DNA of 64,000 nt, taken from Paramecium tetraurelia (Eukaryota; Ciliophora; Oligohymenophorea; Peniculida; Parameciidae). Positions 11,789 to 25,230 of this stretch are shown piece by piece. The notes below the pieces were generated by a model. The model was not told the DNA's origin, made no database searches, and saw nothing but the letters and a program-made list of their open reading frames with translations. The position numbers and the translations under genes were made by a program. Numbering within the stretch: position 1 is the first letter of the stretch; each line of letters opens with the position of its first letter. The stretch is from contig NW_001799006.1 of the NCBI RefSeq assembly GCF_000165425.1, forward strand, positions 4,690-68,689, given 5' to 3'.

Positions 11789-14464
11789 ATGCAACTGGTT
11801 TATGAACATTGAAGCATTCTGAAAATCTTTCTAGCATCTATTTGCATAGTTTCATATCAACATTTGTATTGGAAATATCCATGCATTCCTAGATGTTGAG
11901 GTATTAATACTTCAATTTTGGGATATTTTTCTTTGCATTTTGCCTCTGCAGCTTCATAAGCTAACAAATGATTATTAGGCTTTAATTTAGAAGTATTGCT
12001 CATTAATAATGAAAATATTAATTACTCTGATAGTGACATAATCTATATCAACTATCATAGGTTTTACGGAATTTAAGGAACCATAAGAAGTGATAGCATT
12101 GGCCTTGGAACTTTTTGGATTGGCAATGTTGTTGCTTTTAAGCAGGATGAAATATTCTGAGTTGATTTAGAGAATACTGCTTATATGCTTGGCAACGATA
12201 ATATTTGTATTAATGCCGAATTCTCAGTTTAAATTTTATAGTGGAGTTTATCATATAGTGCTTCGCCATTCACAACAAAAGCAATTAAATAGGGGTTTAC
12301 TTTTAGAATGGTTGGGTAAAAACTGAATAAATAATGATTTAGTCTTACTTCTGGTCATACTAATATTTGGAACATCTCTGGAGATAGAACAAATTTGTAG
12401 AAGTGTGTTTGCAGGAATAGCAATAATGTTAATGCAATGTTTTAAGTACCAAGATTAACTTCAAAAAGAGGCAAATAAACAATAAATAATGATACAATCT
12501 AAAATAAACTATACAATGGCCAACAATGATGGGTCGAACCCAAGGAACATTGGAGAGCGGATAGTGGATCCAAAAGTGACTTCGTTATTTTTGGATGAGA
12601 ATTACAATGTTTTAGACTTTTAGAGATCGAGTGCTGTTTATAAATTGACAGATGGGGATGTGTAAAATCTACTGTAGGAATTGCACATAAATAAAATTGA
12701 CTAAAAATCAAAGTAGTTATTGCCTTGGAAATGCAATTAAATTTCATTAAAATATTTCTTAGACTCAGTTAAAAATAATGCCATCCCAATGGTTATTTAA
12801 GTTATTGACTACACTCATCCTAAGTTAGAGAATCATATAATTAAAATCATTTATTAGAATGATTTCGAAATCCAATTTTATGATGTCGAAGAAATAGATA
12901 AATATAAAAAGAGAAATTATGTTTATGCAATTTTAAAATAATTATTTAATACTATGTCACATGAATTTGGAACATCTCTGAATTATTTACTGGCTTTATC
13001 CTAAGTAGCAATAGATAAATATAATGACGTAGAGTTATAATCTTACTTTTAACCTATTAAAGCTACTGGACTAATAATGTACCATTTCGTGTTAGACATG
13101 ATTGATTTTAATGCTCTATTGGGAAAGAAGCTAGAATTATATTTTGAAAAAATAGATGTAAGATATTTCTGATAATATTAAAGATTGTTGAAATTCTCTA
13201 TGAAATTAAAAGTATTTTTTCTCATTCTTTAGAATAAAAAGGATTAACAATAAACTTTGATGTATTTCTTAATGAAAAAACAATCTTTACTGATAGAAGA
13301 AGACTAAAATAAATCTTAATAACCTTGATTTCCAATGCTCAAAAATTTACTTTCAAAGGTGGTATTCGATTGGTAGTTAAATCAGTTGAAAAGTATGTCC
13401 AATTCGAAGTTATCGATACAGGTATTGGACTCTCAACATCTGAATTGGAAATTCTAACAGATGTACTTAAAACTGATTACAAAAACGAATAATAAATATC
13501 TAAAAATACAGCTGGATTTGGTTTGGGAAGTTATCTATGTAATAAAATTGCAATGAGTCTTTCAAATCTAAAGTACGAAGATGGAGGAGGAATTAGATAT
13601 TCAAACAATTAAGGTGAAATTGGTACCATGGTAACATTCAAGATCCTTAATGAATAATTGAATTATAATTTTGTTTCTTCATAAGATAATTCGAGCGGCA
13701 TAATAAAAATAGGGAAAAATGTGATCGTCGATTTAAAACAATCATAAATTGAATTAAGTTTAAGTGGACTGAAAAAACCATTGACTAAGAGATTTAGTAC
13801 TGTAATGGTACCAAAAGTAAAAAGCTTTCATGATGATTAACATAGAGAGCATTCTTATTTCAAATAACCTACAAAAGACTGTTTTTAAGGAATGTAAATG
13901 TAGTACACAAAAATAGATTCAGATAGTGTAAACGAAGAAACTAATGAAGAGGATTATCAAAAAAGATTATAAATTCAAAATCTTAAACTTCGTTATTATC
14001 CTAGTGATATACTTCGTGAACTAAGATAACAATCAGTTGGAATAAGTGAACATTATGTTCTTGATTGCAAGTGTAAGACCATTCTAATTGTTGATGATGA
14101 AATGATTAATATTTTGGGATTGTAATTGATGTTGAAGTCTTTGTTTTTTGAGGCTGATCATGCCTTTAATGGATTGGAAGCAATCAAAATGTTAGAATAA
14201 GGTATTTTTAAATTCTATTCTAAAGCTCATTGCATGTATAGTATAATTTTTATGGATATCAATATGCCAATTATGGATGGTTATGTGACAACAAAAGCAA
14301 TTTTAAATAAATACAAAGCTGGTTCACCTAAAATCATTGCCTGTACTGCATTTACTGATAGTCAAACAAGATAAGGATGTTATGAAGTGGGAATGTCTCA
14401 TTTCATTAACAAGCCTGTAGATAAAACTGAACTTCAAAAATTGCTGTGCTATCTAATAAATTGA
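11789..14464 (+). CDS. Membrane hybrid histidine kinase with response-regulator domain
   Basis: A two-component phosphorelay protein, 861 residues in this model. Several transmembrane segments come first (about residues 40-210). A histidine-kinase dimerisation helix follows with the phospho-acceptor in NTMSHEFGTSLN (nt 12948-12983), then an ATPase domain with N-box LISNAQKFTF, G1 DTGIGLS and G2 TAGFGLGSYL. A C-terminal receiver domain carries the acidic pair in LIVDDE, phospho-acceptor Asp in FMDINMP, Thr in CTAFT and Lys in NKPV. Introns: 11798-11834 (37 nt, GTT start), 12316-12342 and 13158-13183. The N-terminus is uncertain, since coding-like pieces extend upstream to about 11040. The H-box departs from the usual HE-[LF]-[RK]-TPLN by having G and S in place of R/K and P. 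Stop TGA 14462-14464. The signal sensed is unknown. Confidence 0.85.
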
Positions 14465-14491
14465 TCTTTAGTATAATATATTTTATAAATT

Positions 14492-15217
14492 TCATTACTC
14501 TCTTATCCTTGACTTTAGCTCACATGTGGCTAAAGCAACACTAAAAGCTGTCACAAAATTTATAGGTGCCCTAAAATCCACTATGAACACTCCTGTTTAA
14601 ATCTTACCCATTTTAAGGACCTATTTCTTCTCCTCATTGCAGTGCAAACCTAACAAAAAATTCCTTTTGCTAGCTTTTTCCATTCTTTCTGAATCCTGCA
14701 TATGCCACAGTCTATTCTTCGAATTATATATTGGAGGAATAGTTGAAATGTAATCACAACCTTATGGATAGTAATCTGCATCAAACAGTACAGGCACTGT
14801 CTTTATTTTTTCATGAGTAATCAACAAACGCATTCGATTATATGATTCAGCATAATTATTACAATGGATTATCTTGACTACAGAAATCAATTCATTAGGT
14901 CTCTTCCAAAGACTGAAAACATCATCTTAAATTTTCAAGGTCCATTAGAAATTCTCCTTATCAAATTATGAATCTGATGGATCTCTTGTGTAAATTTGCC
15001 AAATATTTTTGTATTTTTTCGCATACATGTAAAGTGAGTAATCTTCCTTAAAAATCATGCATTCATCATTTTTTTAATTATACTTATGAAATTGGCAATA
15101 TTGAAGCTCTGAAGGAATTTCAGAGTATAAACTCATATTTTACCCGAATCCTTGTTCAATTAAATCCATTAAATCTAACTTTGGCATTTTCAGAGTCTAT
15201 AGTGGTAAAGGCAGCAT
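14492..15217 (-). CDS. Unrecognised 241-residue protein, possibly tubby-like fold
   Basis: A single uninterrupted frame of 241 residues on the minus strand, ending 27 bases from the end of the histidine-kinase gene (tail to tail). Composition is normal, with many aromatic and charged residues, and no signal peptide or membrane span. The C-terminal part (GVFIVDFRAPINFVTAFSVA) is faintly like the buried C-terminal helix and strand of tubby/LURP-type folds. This is a weak impression, not an assignment. A second in-frame ATG at 15187 is an alternative start. Confidence 0.7.
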
Positions 15218-15763
15218 TATAATTTATTATAAAAATTTAATAATTGACCACATACGAATTATTCCCTTTCAAATATTTTTCTATTTTGTGGCAATATTAT
15301 ATATCACAAACTCTCAATTGTGACCACGAAGTGAATCAAAAGGTTTTCTTACTTTGAATATTGATTTATGGTTTAAATTAATTTATATCAAAATATGGGA
15401 GGACTTTATTATTTAAATTTGTGATTCTCAAAATGATGAATTCCCCCATTCACAAACGAAAAATTAAACTTTAATGACATGTATTTCACAATTAAATACT
15501 GCATTAGAGTAGACTATAACATTTTTTATTTTTCAATAATATTAATGGTATTTCTGGGGTTGTGGATTTTTTTATTATTGAGCGTAAAATCCATTCTGCA
15601 GTGCGATCTCAAGTATTTTAGAGGGTGTCTAAGGGAATTCAGGACAAGTTTATTGTCTAGCATTGTTATTAAATATTCCTTTTGAACCAATCATATTCAA
15701 GTATATCAGATTTAAAACCCCCCTCATAATACAAATTCAAAATTAAATAAAAATATAAATATA
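15218..15763. promoter_or_regulatory. Divergent intergenic region upstream of histone H3
   Basis: This 546-bp A+T-rich gap lies between the minus-strand gene ending its start at 15217 and histone H3. It holds a C6 run at 15718-15723, 40 bases before the H3 start, and a CCAAT-like CCAATCA at about 15687. A short plus-strand open frame (15479-15685, hydrophobic, 68 codons) has no other support and is treated as noise. Promoter function is inferred from position only. Confidence 0.4.
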
Positions 15764-16186
<423 letters not shown>

Positions 16187-16763
16187 TTAATGAATCCTTA
16201 TAAATTCAATTAAATTAGTAATTATAACAAAACAAAATTGTGTATTTTTCAACCAATTGCATCTCTTAATTCAATAAGAGGAGAGATATAAGCAAATATT
16301 ACATTATTCTATTTCATTTTTAAATATAGATTATGTATATTAAATATAATTCCTATATTGATGTATTAATAGAACCGTAATAATGAGAATCTATTATTGA
16401 TTAACAACCATTAATTTCTTCTGTTTTAATCAACATGTTGAAATTTAATTCTTTTTTGAATTTAATTTCAATATATTTATAAATAGAATTCATAATTAAT
16501 GATCTGATTGTATTAATGATTAAAATTGTAATGTAGACTGAATCAATAAATCATTTCTGAAAGTACTTATAAAAATTATTTAATCAAAATTTAAGTTTTA
16601 AAATAACTAATGTTAACATTAATGAAACTTGTTATTTGTGATCAATTTATTTTAGATGGTATTAAGTGGCAATTAAATTAAAATAGTGAAAGTAATATTT
16701 GTAATTTATAATAATAAATTGAAATTTGGACAAGTTGAAAGAGATGTATAAATGTATTCAATG
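16187..16763. other. Tail-to-tail intergenic region after histone H3
   Basis: This 577-bp, very A+T-rich region lies between the 3' end of H3 and the 3' end of the minus-strand gene. The only structure noted is a 6-bp inverted repeat CTCTTA/TAAGAG with a 6-base loop at 16263-16280, 77 bases after the H3 stop. No open frame with protein-like composition was seen. Confidence 0.5.
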
Positions 16764-18622
16764 TCAATATCTTTATTTCTTTTTCAATTTCAAACCGGCT
16801 GTAATAGAAACCTTATTATTTTTATGCCAGGAGTTTGTCATTTTTACTAATTGTGTATATATTTGATCAAATGTAGACATGGTATTGTCTACCCACTAAT
16901 GCATTATTATCAATATGAATACTTCAATTTATTTTTCAAATAAATCCTTCATTTCTTCTCGTTTATATGTTGGATAAATTAAAGGCTCAAGTGTAGTTTT
17001 CAAAAAGGTTTTTTCCTGTGTAGTCTTTGGGTCAGGTATTATCTTAAAATTATTCAATTAATATATACTTTAAGAGGACCTTGAGGTCGAGGATTAATTT
17101 TCAAATCATTACTCAAGTGATTCTAGTTATTCTCCAATATCTTTATTTCTCTAAACTCTCCAACTACTAATTCTTATAGCACAGAGACAATGATTAAAGA
17201 ATTAGATTCTAAAATTGAACTTTTGCTGATATTGCTCACTCCCAAAGTCCATGGTGCATATAATATTGTGAATCCCAACAATCTAATCATAATGAAAAAT
17301 GCCAGGACCATTTTTTATTATGGATTCTTGATATTCTTAATGGCTCCGAAAGAATTGAATTCTAATCTTTAAACTTCAAAGTTAAAAAAATATTAATCTG
17401 GAGGGAATTAAAAGTTTTAAGTAAGTTAGGCAAGGAATGATAAAAACTCTGGTTTAAAACTGGATTCTTTCATATTATCAGATAAAATAATGGAAATCTT
17501 TTAAATAAACAATTTGACTTTAGTAATCCTGTTCGTCTTTTCCTTATCAGATAGTTAATCGTTTTCCAACCAATTTAATGACTCTTTTTTGCTCCAAAAT
17601 TAGTTTAAATCATTTTCAGCAAAATTAAGTATCCAATCAGCCCCTTCCTCCATAGCTTAATTAACTATTTCTAAACCGTTCTCTTTGTTAGCCTAGAGCT
17701 TTTTCCTTTTCAAAATTTATCTCTTCATCTCTAAGAAATACATGAGAATAAATGTCAAAGCCTTCAACAAGATTTTCAAGTTCCTCTTTCCTCTTTTCCT
17801 TGATTTTGATTGTTGCATCTCAGGTTTTTTATTCACTTTGGTTTATTGCTATTCTGGTTTCTTAGTAGAGACGGTTTGTTGGAATTCAGGTTTTTTATTA
17901 AAAATGGTTATTGGTTATTCTACTTCTTCTTAGATTGAGGGGAGATTTTAAGTTTGCCTTTGTTTTTCTCCATCTAAAGACTTTAAGGAATGAGAACTTT
18001 ACTTTTAGGAATGCTTTTTTTCAATAAGTTGTTTTCCTTCTTCCTAATACTGGTATTAATGTTATTAATTTTATTAATGTTTTCTTTTATGATGTTTCTC
18101 TTTATCACTGTAACTAGGTCTTTTATGTTGTGTTTCTTAAACATATTCGTATTCACTTGATTGTTGTGATTCTTTTTATCTCTATTCTTCTTCAAAATTC
18201 CATTAATTTATTATTTCATTCCTTATCTTGATATTTTCTTCCAATTGTTGTTTTGATTGCAAATTCAAACCATTGTGATCCTCAATAATCTCATCTGGTT
18301 AATTATAATTATAAAACCTGTTCTTTTGGACTGGTTAGAATAGACTCTAACTTAAATACTGAGGACCCTAAAAAACAGGCGAATTCTTATATATTGGACC
18401 TGCAATAAATATAGGCTGCACATGAGGAGTAAACACTTATGATGAGAACATTTTGTTGTATTGATAATTATCATAGTATTATTATTGCATCAAAACTGGG
18501 TAATCTGGTTTTGGATATCCAATGTTTCCATAGAAGTCTATGCTTTACATCCCAGCAGTCTTAAATGGATTCTATTGAGGTTGGTTAGGATGATAATTGG
18601 GACTGGAGAATTCTCGAAACAT
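16764..18622 (-). CDS. Unrecognised Q/N/P-rich protein, 610 residues
   Basis: Minus-strand gene with one 26-nt intron (17043-17068), which carries an otherwise in-frame TGA. The first 110 residues are rich in Pro, Tyr, Gln and Asn (low complexity). Residues about 120-290 are highly charged with Lys/Glu/Gln runs, including three near-repeats of the form KKPE-Q/M-QQ. The second half is more globular and hydrophobic, with stretches such as MVLAFFIMIRLLGF and FILIIMHQWVDNTMSTFDQI. No catalytic motif is seen. It might be a nucleic-acid or cytoskeletal scaffold, but that would be a guess. The start is the first ATG (18620-18622). The 3' end faces that of histone H3. A 49-bp gap separates it from the end of the ATG2-like gene. 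Confidence 0.75.
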
Positions 18623-18671
18623 AACAATATTATTTTTATACAAAGTATTAATTAATAAAAATTAAAAATGA

Positions 18672-21600
18672 TCATGAATTGCCTTAGTCTGGATTATTTT
18701 TCTTAAGGAACTCCTTGGGGATTCTATCACTCGTCGTCTAAAAATAATTCAGATATTCAAATACCAATGTTTAAAATTAGTCCAACACCCTTTCAATAGG
18801 ACTAAAGACCACGTTTGCCACTTTTAATCCAATACCCTCAGTCATTGTGGTACACACTTCAATGGGCTTCTTGGCCAAATACACGATTTCATCTCCGAGT
18901 GCCTTAGCTAATGGAATGGATCCTGAACACACTCCTGTAACTATTCCTTGTCTTATTATTGTCATAAACATAGTTTAGATTCTAATATACAATTTAATTG
19001 CTACCCCAGCACTATATTGGTTACATTTTGGAAGGCTTTAAAGGAAAGAATCAATTTAGAAATTAATTGTGAATCATTCCTTATGAGATGTTGGTATTAT
19101 TCAAACATAAACTTGATGAGATCTCTTTCATTCTCAAACACCAAATTATGAATTTGAGCCCTCTTCAAGAATATAAATAAACTGTCATACGAAGTCAAAC
19201 GAACTAACCCTTTCAATTTCCCATCCAATTTAACACCACTCCCATCGAATGTTATGTAGCAATAGACTCGTTCAATATTCAAAAAGTTGACTTTTATTGA
19301 TTTTTCTACATAATTTTATATTAGTACTTAACTCACTGATTCTGGAGAATGTCACTTAATAGCCTTCCTGCACACAGAATTCAATGATGGACTCTTTGTC
19401 ATTTCCTACATTTAATTTACTCAGCAAATCAATCTTCGGACTCAATTGTTCATTGCTGTTCATGGTTTCCTATAAAAACTCTAATGCCGCTCCAGAGACA
19501 CAAACTCTTATTGGAACAAATTTAGCCTCTAAATCAATAGTATTATTTTTTTTGTCAATCTAATAGAAGACATAGGCAAAATTCTATTCATCATGATTAG
19601 GTTCTTTACCAATCAATTTAGAAAATTTTGAATTCTAGATCCTGTCTGCAATTTACAAATGCAATAAGGTCAAATAAAATTGATTGATTTCTTTTTATGA
19701 GGGTCCACAACATACTAGTTTCAATTCTTTCATACTAAATAGAATGGAACTGCATTGTTGATCATTTACTTGTGGAAACTCCTCTAATTGTAATAAATTT
19801 GAGTGTTCAAGGTAGTATTGTTCTTGATTATGCAACTAGCATTCCGTATTGAAAGGATTATTGTCACTAAACACTTCAGGGGGAAAATGTTAACCAACAG
19901 TCAATTTGATTTCAAAACTCTTGAGTGTTATTTCAAATTATTTTTCATTCGGAACGTTTTCTTTATTTGGTAGTTCAATTTCATCATCCTCAAAAATATT
20001 CATATTCTCAGAAGGATTGTATTAGTGTCCATCCTGCAGAAACCTAATTTATTTATCATTTTCTTATTCAGGAATAATCTTCTTTATCCTGTCTATAGTC
20101 ATCGATGTAATATCCCATAAACTAATGATCGAATCCTTCTTGAGATTCCCACTTATTTGACCGATGTTGATGGTTTTCCCTGAGACTGTGACTCCTTTGA
20201 TCTTGAATAACTTCTAAAAACAAAGAAGTCTCAACAACCCTTACTCATCCTTGTCTATTTGGAACCCATCAGAGAACTTTCTATTTTCATCGAAGAGTCC
20301 AATTTGAGGAGGCACCAATAATATGGGATTTAAGAAGCTCAAATTAGCATGCTTGATTTCTTTGGATGTACTCTTCACGTATATTTATGCAGAACTCAAA
20401 TGGGCTTGTAAATCACTTGATACAGTGGCACTCTTGATTCTGAGTAGAACTCGGATCCAAGAGTAATATAACTACTCGGATTATATAGCAATTAATGATT
20501 TGATTGGTTCTTTCTTCTATAAGTACTATTTCAACAACGTTGACTTTCTGTATGTTGGTAAGTAATTCAGCCATATGTTTTGAACACTCAGTGTAAAATT
20601 GGGGATAGGTTTGGTTTGAGTTGCATTGCTCTTATTTAGGATTAAAGTTTATTCCCATTTCTTAGCTAAATCTATGATGGTTGTGATAGTGTCAATCCAT
20701 TATTCATCTACTTGGATGATCCCATGTTGGTATTGGATTTCGATTTTCTTATCTTTGTTGATTTTGATTGAAAGCAAATTAGTCTTGCCATACAAAGCAT
20801 CCAAGCAATCTGGGTTTATGTACTTATTAGCTTTCAATTTGACAGTCGTATATTGAAAAGCCATATTTGGTTCTGATTTAATGGTTTCATTTTGCACTAG
20901 ACTTTTGAACCCTTCTCTGTTGAAACGCTCTTATTTATAGAACAAGACTTAGTTGGCTTAATACTTTTATCTTCTAAAATGCAATATTTAAAAAGGCTAT
21001 TCTGTTTTTGCATCGTTGGGACTGCCATATATTGGGATATCTTGTTTTGGTCTCTTGGAATTCCAATTAGTATCAATGATCAGGCAATTGTATAATGTTA
21101 ACATGATCTCATCTTTGCCGATGATTTCTGCAGCCAACTTAGATGCATGTATAATAAATCTAGCTTGATGGGAATTGGCTTGTTATTCCAAATTAATCTT
21201 GACAATTATTTCATCGAAGAGTAATTTGATGATTTATTTATTCTCTTTTGATTCGTTACTCAGGGCCAGCAATCTCTTCTGAAAATCTTTAATGACTGTA
21301 AATAGTGTCTTTACATATTCCATGTAAGACATATTCACGAAAATCTCAACCTTAGGTATTGCCACTCTTACTTCCTTTGTCTCCATGAGTTTAATTATAG
21401 GTCTGATTAAAATTTAGGCATGGTCTTGTGCTCCTATTTCAGCTATGGTTTCCTCTTGAAATTATGATTTGATTCTATCGTACTCCTTCTTCAAACAGGT
21501 GATTGAATTAAACGTAATGAACCCAGAATTGGACTATTGTATTTGGAGATCAATAATATTGAAAGTGAAGAAAGAAATCTTCTATTATTAATGTATCACA

Positions 21601-23796
21601 CTGCTGCTGTTGGGATCGTTCTTTATGATTTGTTATAAATAATAGAAATCCACATAATCTACTTCTTGAATTTGGACATCAAATTGAATTTGATGGATTG
21701 TAATTAGATTTAAATTGGGGATACTCTTGATTTGCTTCTTTTCATAATTGATTTTTAATATCTACACAAATTCCAAGATTTCGTCGATATTAACATTAAT
21801 GTCAATCTGTTTGATAGAGATGGCTTAAGAATTATTCTAATGATGCATTTAAATTTACAGACCATTTCCATAAGAGATGATCTTGGAATTTGAATATATG
21901 AATTGGTTATCTATTTTTGTGATTAATTGTTTTTCCTCCTTTGCCCCACTATAAATGCTAACCAAACACTTCTTTTTATAGTAATAATTGCCTTATTCCT
22001 TTTGCAATTCATTCTTCTTCGACGTTATCTTCTCTAACACATCATTCTAACTCAAATTGTAACAAGAATGGAACATTTGACTTTCTTGAGTTTACGAGTT
22101 ACTGGAATATTCGTCCTTAATACTCTAAAATATTTCCTGACTTTCATCCTCCTTCTACTGCTCATTAACTGAATTATCAGGGAATAATCTGCAATACTCA
22201 TAATGAAAGAGTTAAATAGTTGGAATCTCAATTCTCGTTTACTTGACAGATGTAACCTACTATTGATTGATTTCTTTGGTCATCAACCAATTCAGCTAAT
22301 CTAATTCTAACTCATAGTAATTGGTCTTCTTTAGCTTATCCAGATTCCATTTGTCTACTATGTCATCCCTTGATAATCTCACTCTTATTTTCTACACTTT
22401 CAATTTAAAAATTAATTAGCCTTCATCCAATTCTTCTAATCCCTACTTATCATCTTCATCATTAATCAATTCCTTAAAAACAGACATCGAGAAAATGGAT
22501 TATTTTAATGTGCTCTGATTTAAATCACCAAAATTCGATTAATTTAGAACTGATTAATTCAACCCTTCTATCTGGGACTCCTCAAATTGTTCTTCCCCTT
22601 CTTCTTCTATTGAATTAACTGACTTCTCTAAAGCGTTATTCTAAATCCTCATTGAACTCCACCATGTCCTCCTCACTCAATGACTTGCTCTCTACATCAT
22701 CCTGTTTAGGTTCTCCCATCTGATCACAATAATTTAAGTGTATCTATGATTCACACCACGTAAATTAAAATTGTGGTGTCTCCTATCTTATAGATTCGAT
22801 GATTATTTTATCTTGAGATTAGATGAGTTTGTTATGATCCAAAATACTCAGAACCATTCTTATTGCTATTTGGAATTACTTATAATTGAAGTTCATTTGC
22901 ATCAATCTTATACATAGTGTACTATTGAATTTTAGCCTCTCCTTCAATTCCGTCTTTAAATGGATGACCACATGCTAATCATACTTGTTGATGTATTGCT
23001 ACTATAAACTAAAAATGCAAGATTCCTTCTAAAAGTTGTTTACGTCAAACAATTAGTTCTTTTCGTTGATGTGCAGTGAACACCCCCCAATTATCATTGT
23101 ACTGACCATTTAATCCTTTTCCTCCTGCAGTTTTCTCACTCTCATACTGATCTAATTTATTGCCAAAGAGAGCTTGTCCTTGTGGATTGGTTCAACTATA
23201 TGCAAAACCAGTTTATTAACTGTGAATGTTATTTTTTATAAAAACTATCTAATTATGTTCCAGGCATTCTGATTCACATTATTCGAGGTCTCACTCTTGA
23301 CCTTGTAGGCTTTAATGATTTCATCCTTGATCTTCTACAGTTTATCAGCTGTCATCTTTTGCTTCGTGTAGGTTTGCACAAACAACCGATATTATTCTAT
23401 TGTCTTGAAATTCAAGGTCAATTCCACCTCCTCTATTACACATGTTAGTTTGTGTAGATCCAATTTTAAAAGAGAAATCGATCCAGATTCCAACACAAAG
23501 GGAATGCTTGGTGCCATTTGTTAGTTTAGAGAACCAACCTTAAGAGTCAACTTTTTCAACCCCATGGAGGTGAATTATTCCTTCTTTATCTCCTCATTAA
23601 AGAAATTTCCCATATATTTTTTAAAAATAGCATTCAACCAAGGAATTAGTAAATTAAACGGATTAGTATAGTCTCTAACTTTGTTATACTAAAATTTTAT
23701 TGTTTCATTATTACCACACTTTACTATATATTTTTTAGCATCGCGATATTCTATAGAAAATTGTCTCTTTATAATATTTAATAATATAATTTGCAT
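18672..23796 (-). CDS. ATG2/VPS13-family (chorein-type) lipid-transfer protein, most like ATG2
   Basis: Bridge-like lipid-transfer proteins of this family move phospholipids between membranes at contact sites; ATG2 does so during autophagosome growth. The model has 1,685 residues, within the usual ATG2 size range (about 1,600-1,900). The chorein-like N-terminal region (IPWLNAIFKKYMGNFFNEEI, then KLTLKVGSL and FVLESGSISLLKLDL) matches the family pattern. The middle is a long series of beta-rich segments. The C-terminus has an amphipathic helical region (RQGIVTGVCSGSIPLAKAL). Introns threaded by frame: 22641-22662, 19306-19327 and 18982-19004. The start is unsure: 23796 is the first in-frame ATG, but it gives about 45 extra residues before the conserved IPW motif, and a 36-nt GTA...TAG segment in that extension could be an intron. 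VPS13 is the alternative. The length and the residues after the N-terminal helix favour ATG2. Confidence 0.6.
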
Positions 23797-23952
23797 TCCC
23801 TTATAAAAGTGCTTTAAATAAATCAGAAGCAAATTCCTTCATTAAAATCTAAAATATTAGAAGAAACTGATTCCATAAATGAAGTTTCAGCATACTAGAC
23901 TGAATGTATTGAATTTATTCACCTGCATTTGAGTTTCTAATGAATAATATTT

Positions 23953-24685
23953 ATGATTTATAATACAGATATAAAGTATCAATAATTAGATAATAATGCT
24001 GTTTGGTGTAGGTCTAAAAGTTCTGATTTAGAGATATTTGGATTAATAAAATAATTGCAATCTATTTAATATTAGAAATTAAAAAAACTAAGAAAAGAAA
24101 TTTTCAAAGAAGTACTGAAATGAGCATATCAAAAATAAAAATAATTGAATCATCTTTACTCTCAAAAGATAAAGAGTAAAAATTACAGAAATTTAACTGA
24201 GTTTCAGGAACCAATACTGGATTTTTTTGAGCTTAATAAGAGATGAAGAAAAGTTTATAATTATTTTTGTGAATCGACTTGACTATAAATTAATCAAACT
24301 CATATCAACAGTGAATTAGTTATTTCTAGAGATACGATATCAAATTTTTAATCAATTAATATAAGGGGGAGGTTATCAGTACAACCTAGATAATTTTATA
24401 GCAATAAAGTATCTTAAAACTCAAACTAGACAAGATAATAGCCAACCTATAATTCTATTATCTTTGTATTTAAATTATAAATATATTTAAAGAGAATCGA
24501 CATTTAATTTAAATTCGCAAAAATTAATATAATCAGCAAAATTGCAAATAAATATCCTATAAGAAACTGTAACAAACAATGTTTTTTCTCATGTTGATAT
24601 TTAATCAAAGAATCTCGCTCCTGACTTTTTAGAAAATCAGTAATCCAAAATTGATGACTTAATATAGTCCAACATTCCTAAATGA
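23953..24685 (+). CDS. Unrecognised small protein, two competing gene models
   Basis: The 3' two thirds (24208-24685) is clearly protein-like, a Leu/Ile/Gln-rich helical sequence ending at TGA 24683-24685. Two 5' structures fit. Model A: start ATG 24120, one 32-nt intron 24176-24207, 177 residues. Model B: start ATG 23953, introns 24112-24168 (57 nt) and 24201-24240 (40 nt), 211 residues. Model B uses a further coding-looking stretch (23953-24111), but its introns are long for this genome. No family is recognised. The gene is divergent from the ATG2-like gene. Confidence 0.5.
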
Positions 24686-24702
24686 ATTTTTGACAATTGG
24701 AC

Positions 24703-24984
24703 ATGATTTCAATAAACAAAAAACTTCAAATTTTACAGCTAGAACTAAACTAAAAACTTTTGAAAATTCTGAAGTTCACATGTAGTTATATATTATTATA
24801 TTATTACACAATAATTTCGTTTCAACGTTGCCTTAAGTTGATAAAAAGGAGAATTATTGCAATTTTAAAGACGGAAATTAATACTTTTTTTCCTGATCCT
24901 GTGTTCCAAGTAGCAATATTGTCTTACACTTTTTATCTATTTTTGTATTAATTTGTTCTAATATCTTTTCTAAGCTAGCAATGA
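24703..24984 (+). CDS. Possible small hydrophobic ORF
   Basis: A 93-codon frame ending in TGA, with a coiled N-terminal stretch and two hydrophobic segments (membrane-like). It begins 17 bases after the previous gene's stop and may be a further exon of that gene, but no convincing splice pair joins them. The rest of the gap to 25230 shows A+T-rich sequence with A-runs and no other structure. Chance is possible. Confidence 0.25.
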
Positions 24985-25230
24985 CTTCAAGTAAAGTTGT
25001 AATTTATTTCTCTTCTCTTTCTTATCTATAGGTGTTCATTTATGAAAAATATTGTAAAGTAATAATTAATTAAATCAAAACACATATAAAATTTCAATAT
25101 ATTTCTACTATTAATTACCTAATAGAAAAAAAAAACAAAAAAACATAAAATTCTATTTTTTGAACTTTAATAGAATATCTAGACATCTTTTAATAATTCT
25201 TGCTTCTCACATAACTAATACTTTTATTCA

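Noticed and set aside
15479-15685. 68-codon hydrophobic ORF upstream of histone H3
   Set aside because: Low complexity, no homologous motif, and lies in the promoter region.
24683-24760. Apparent continuation of the small gene if TGA is read as Trp
   Set aside because: TGA is a clean stop in all well-supported genes here. Short fluent text in A+T-rich DNA arises by chance.
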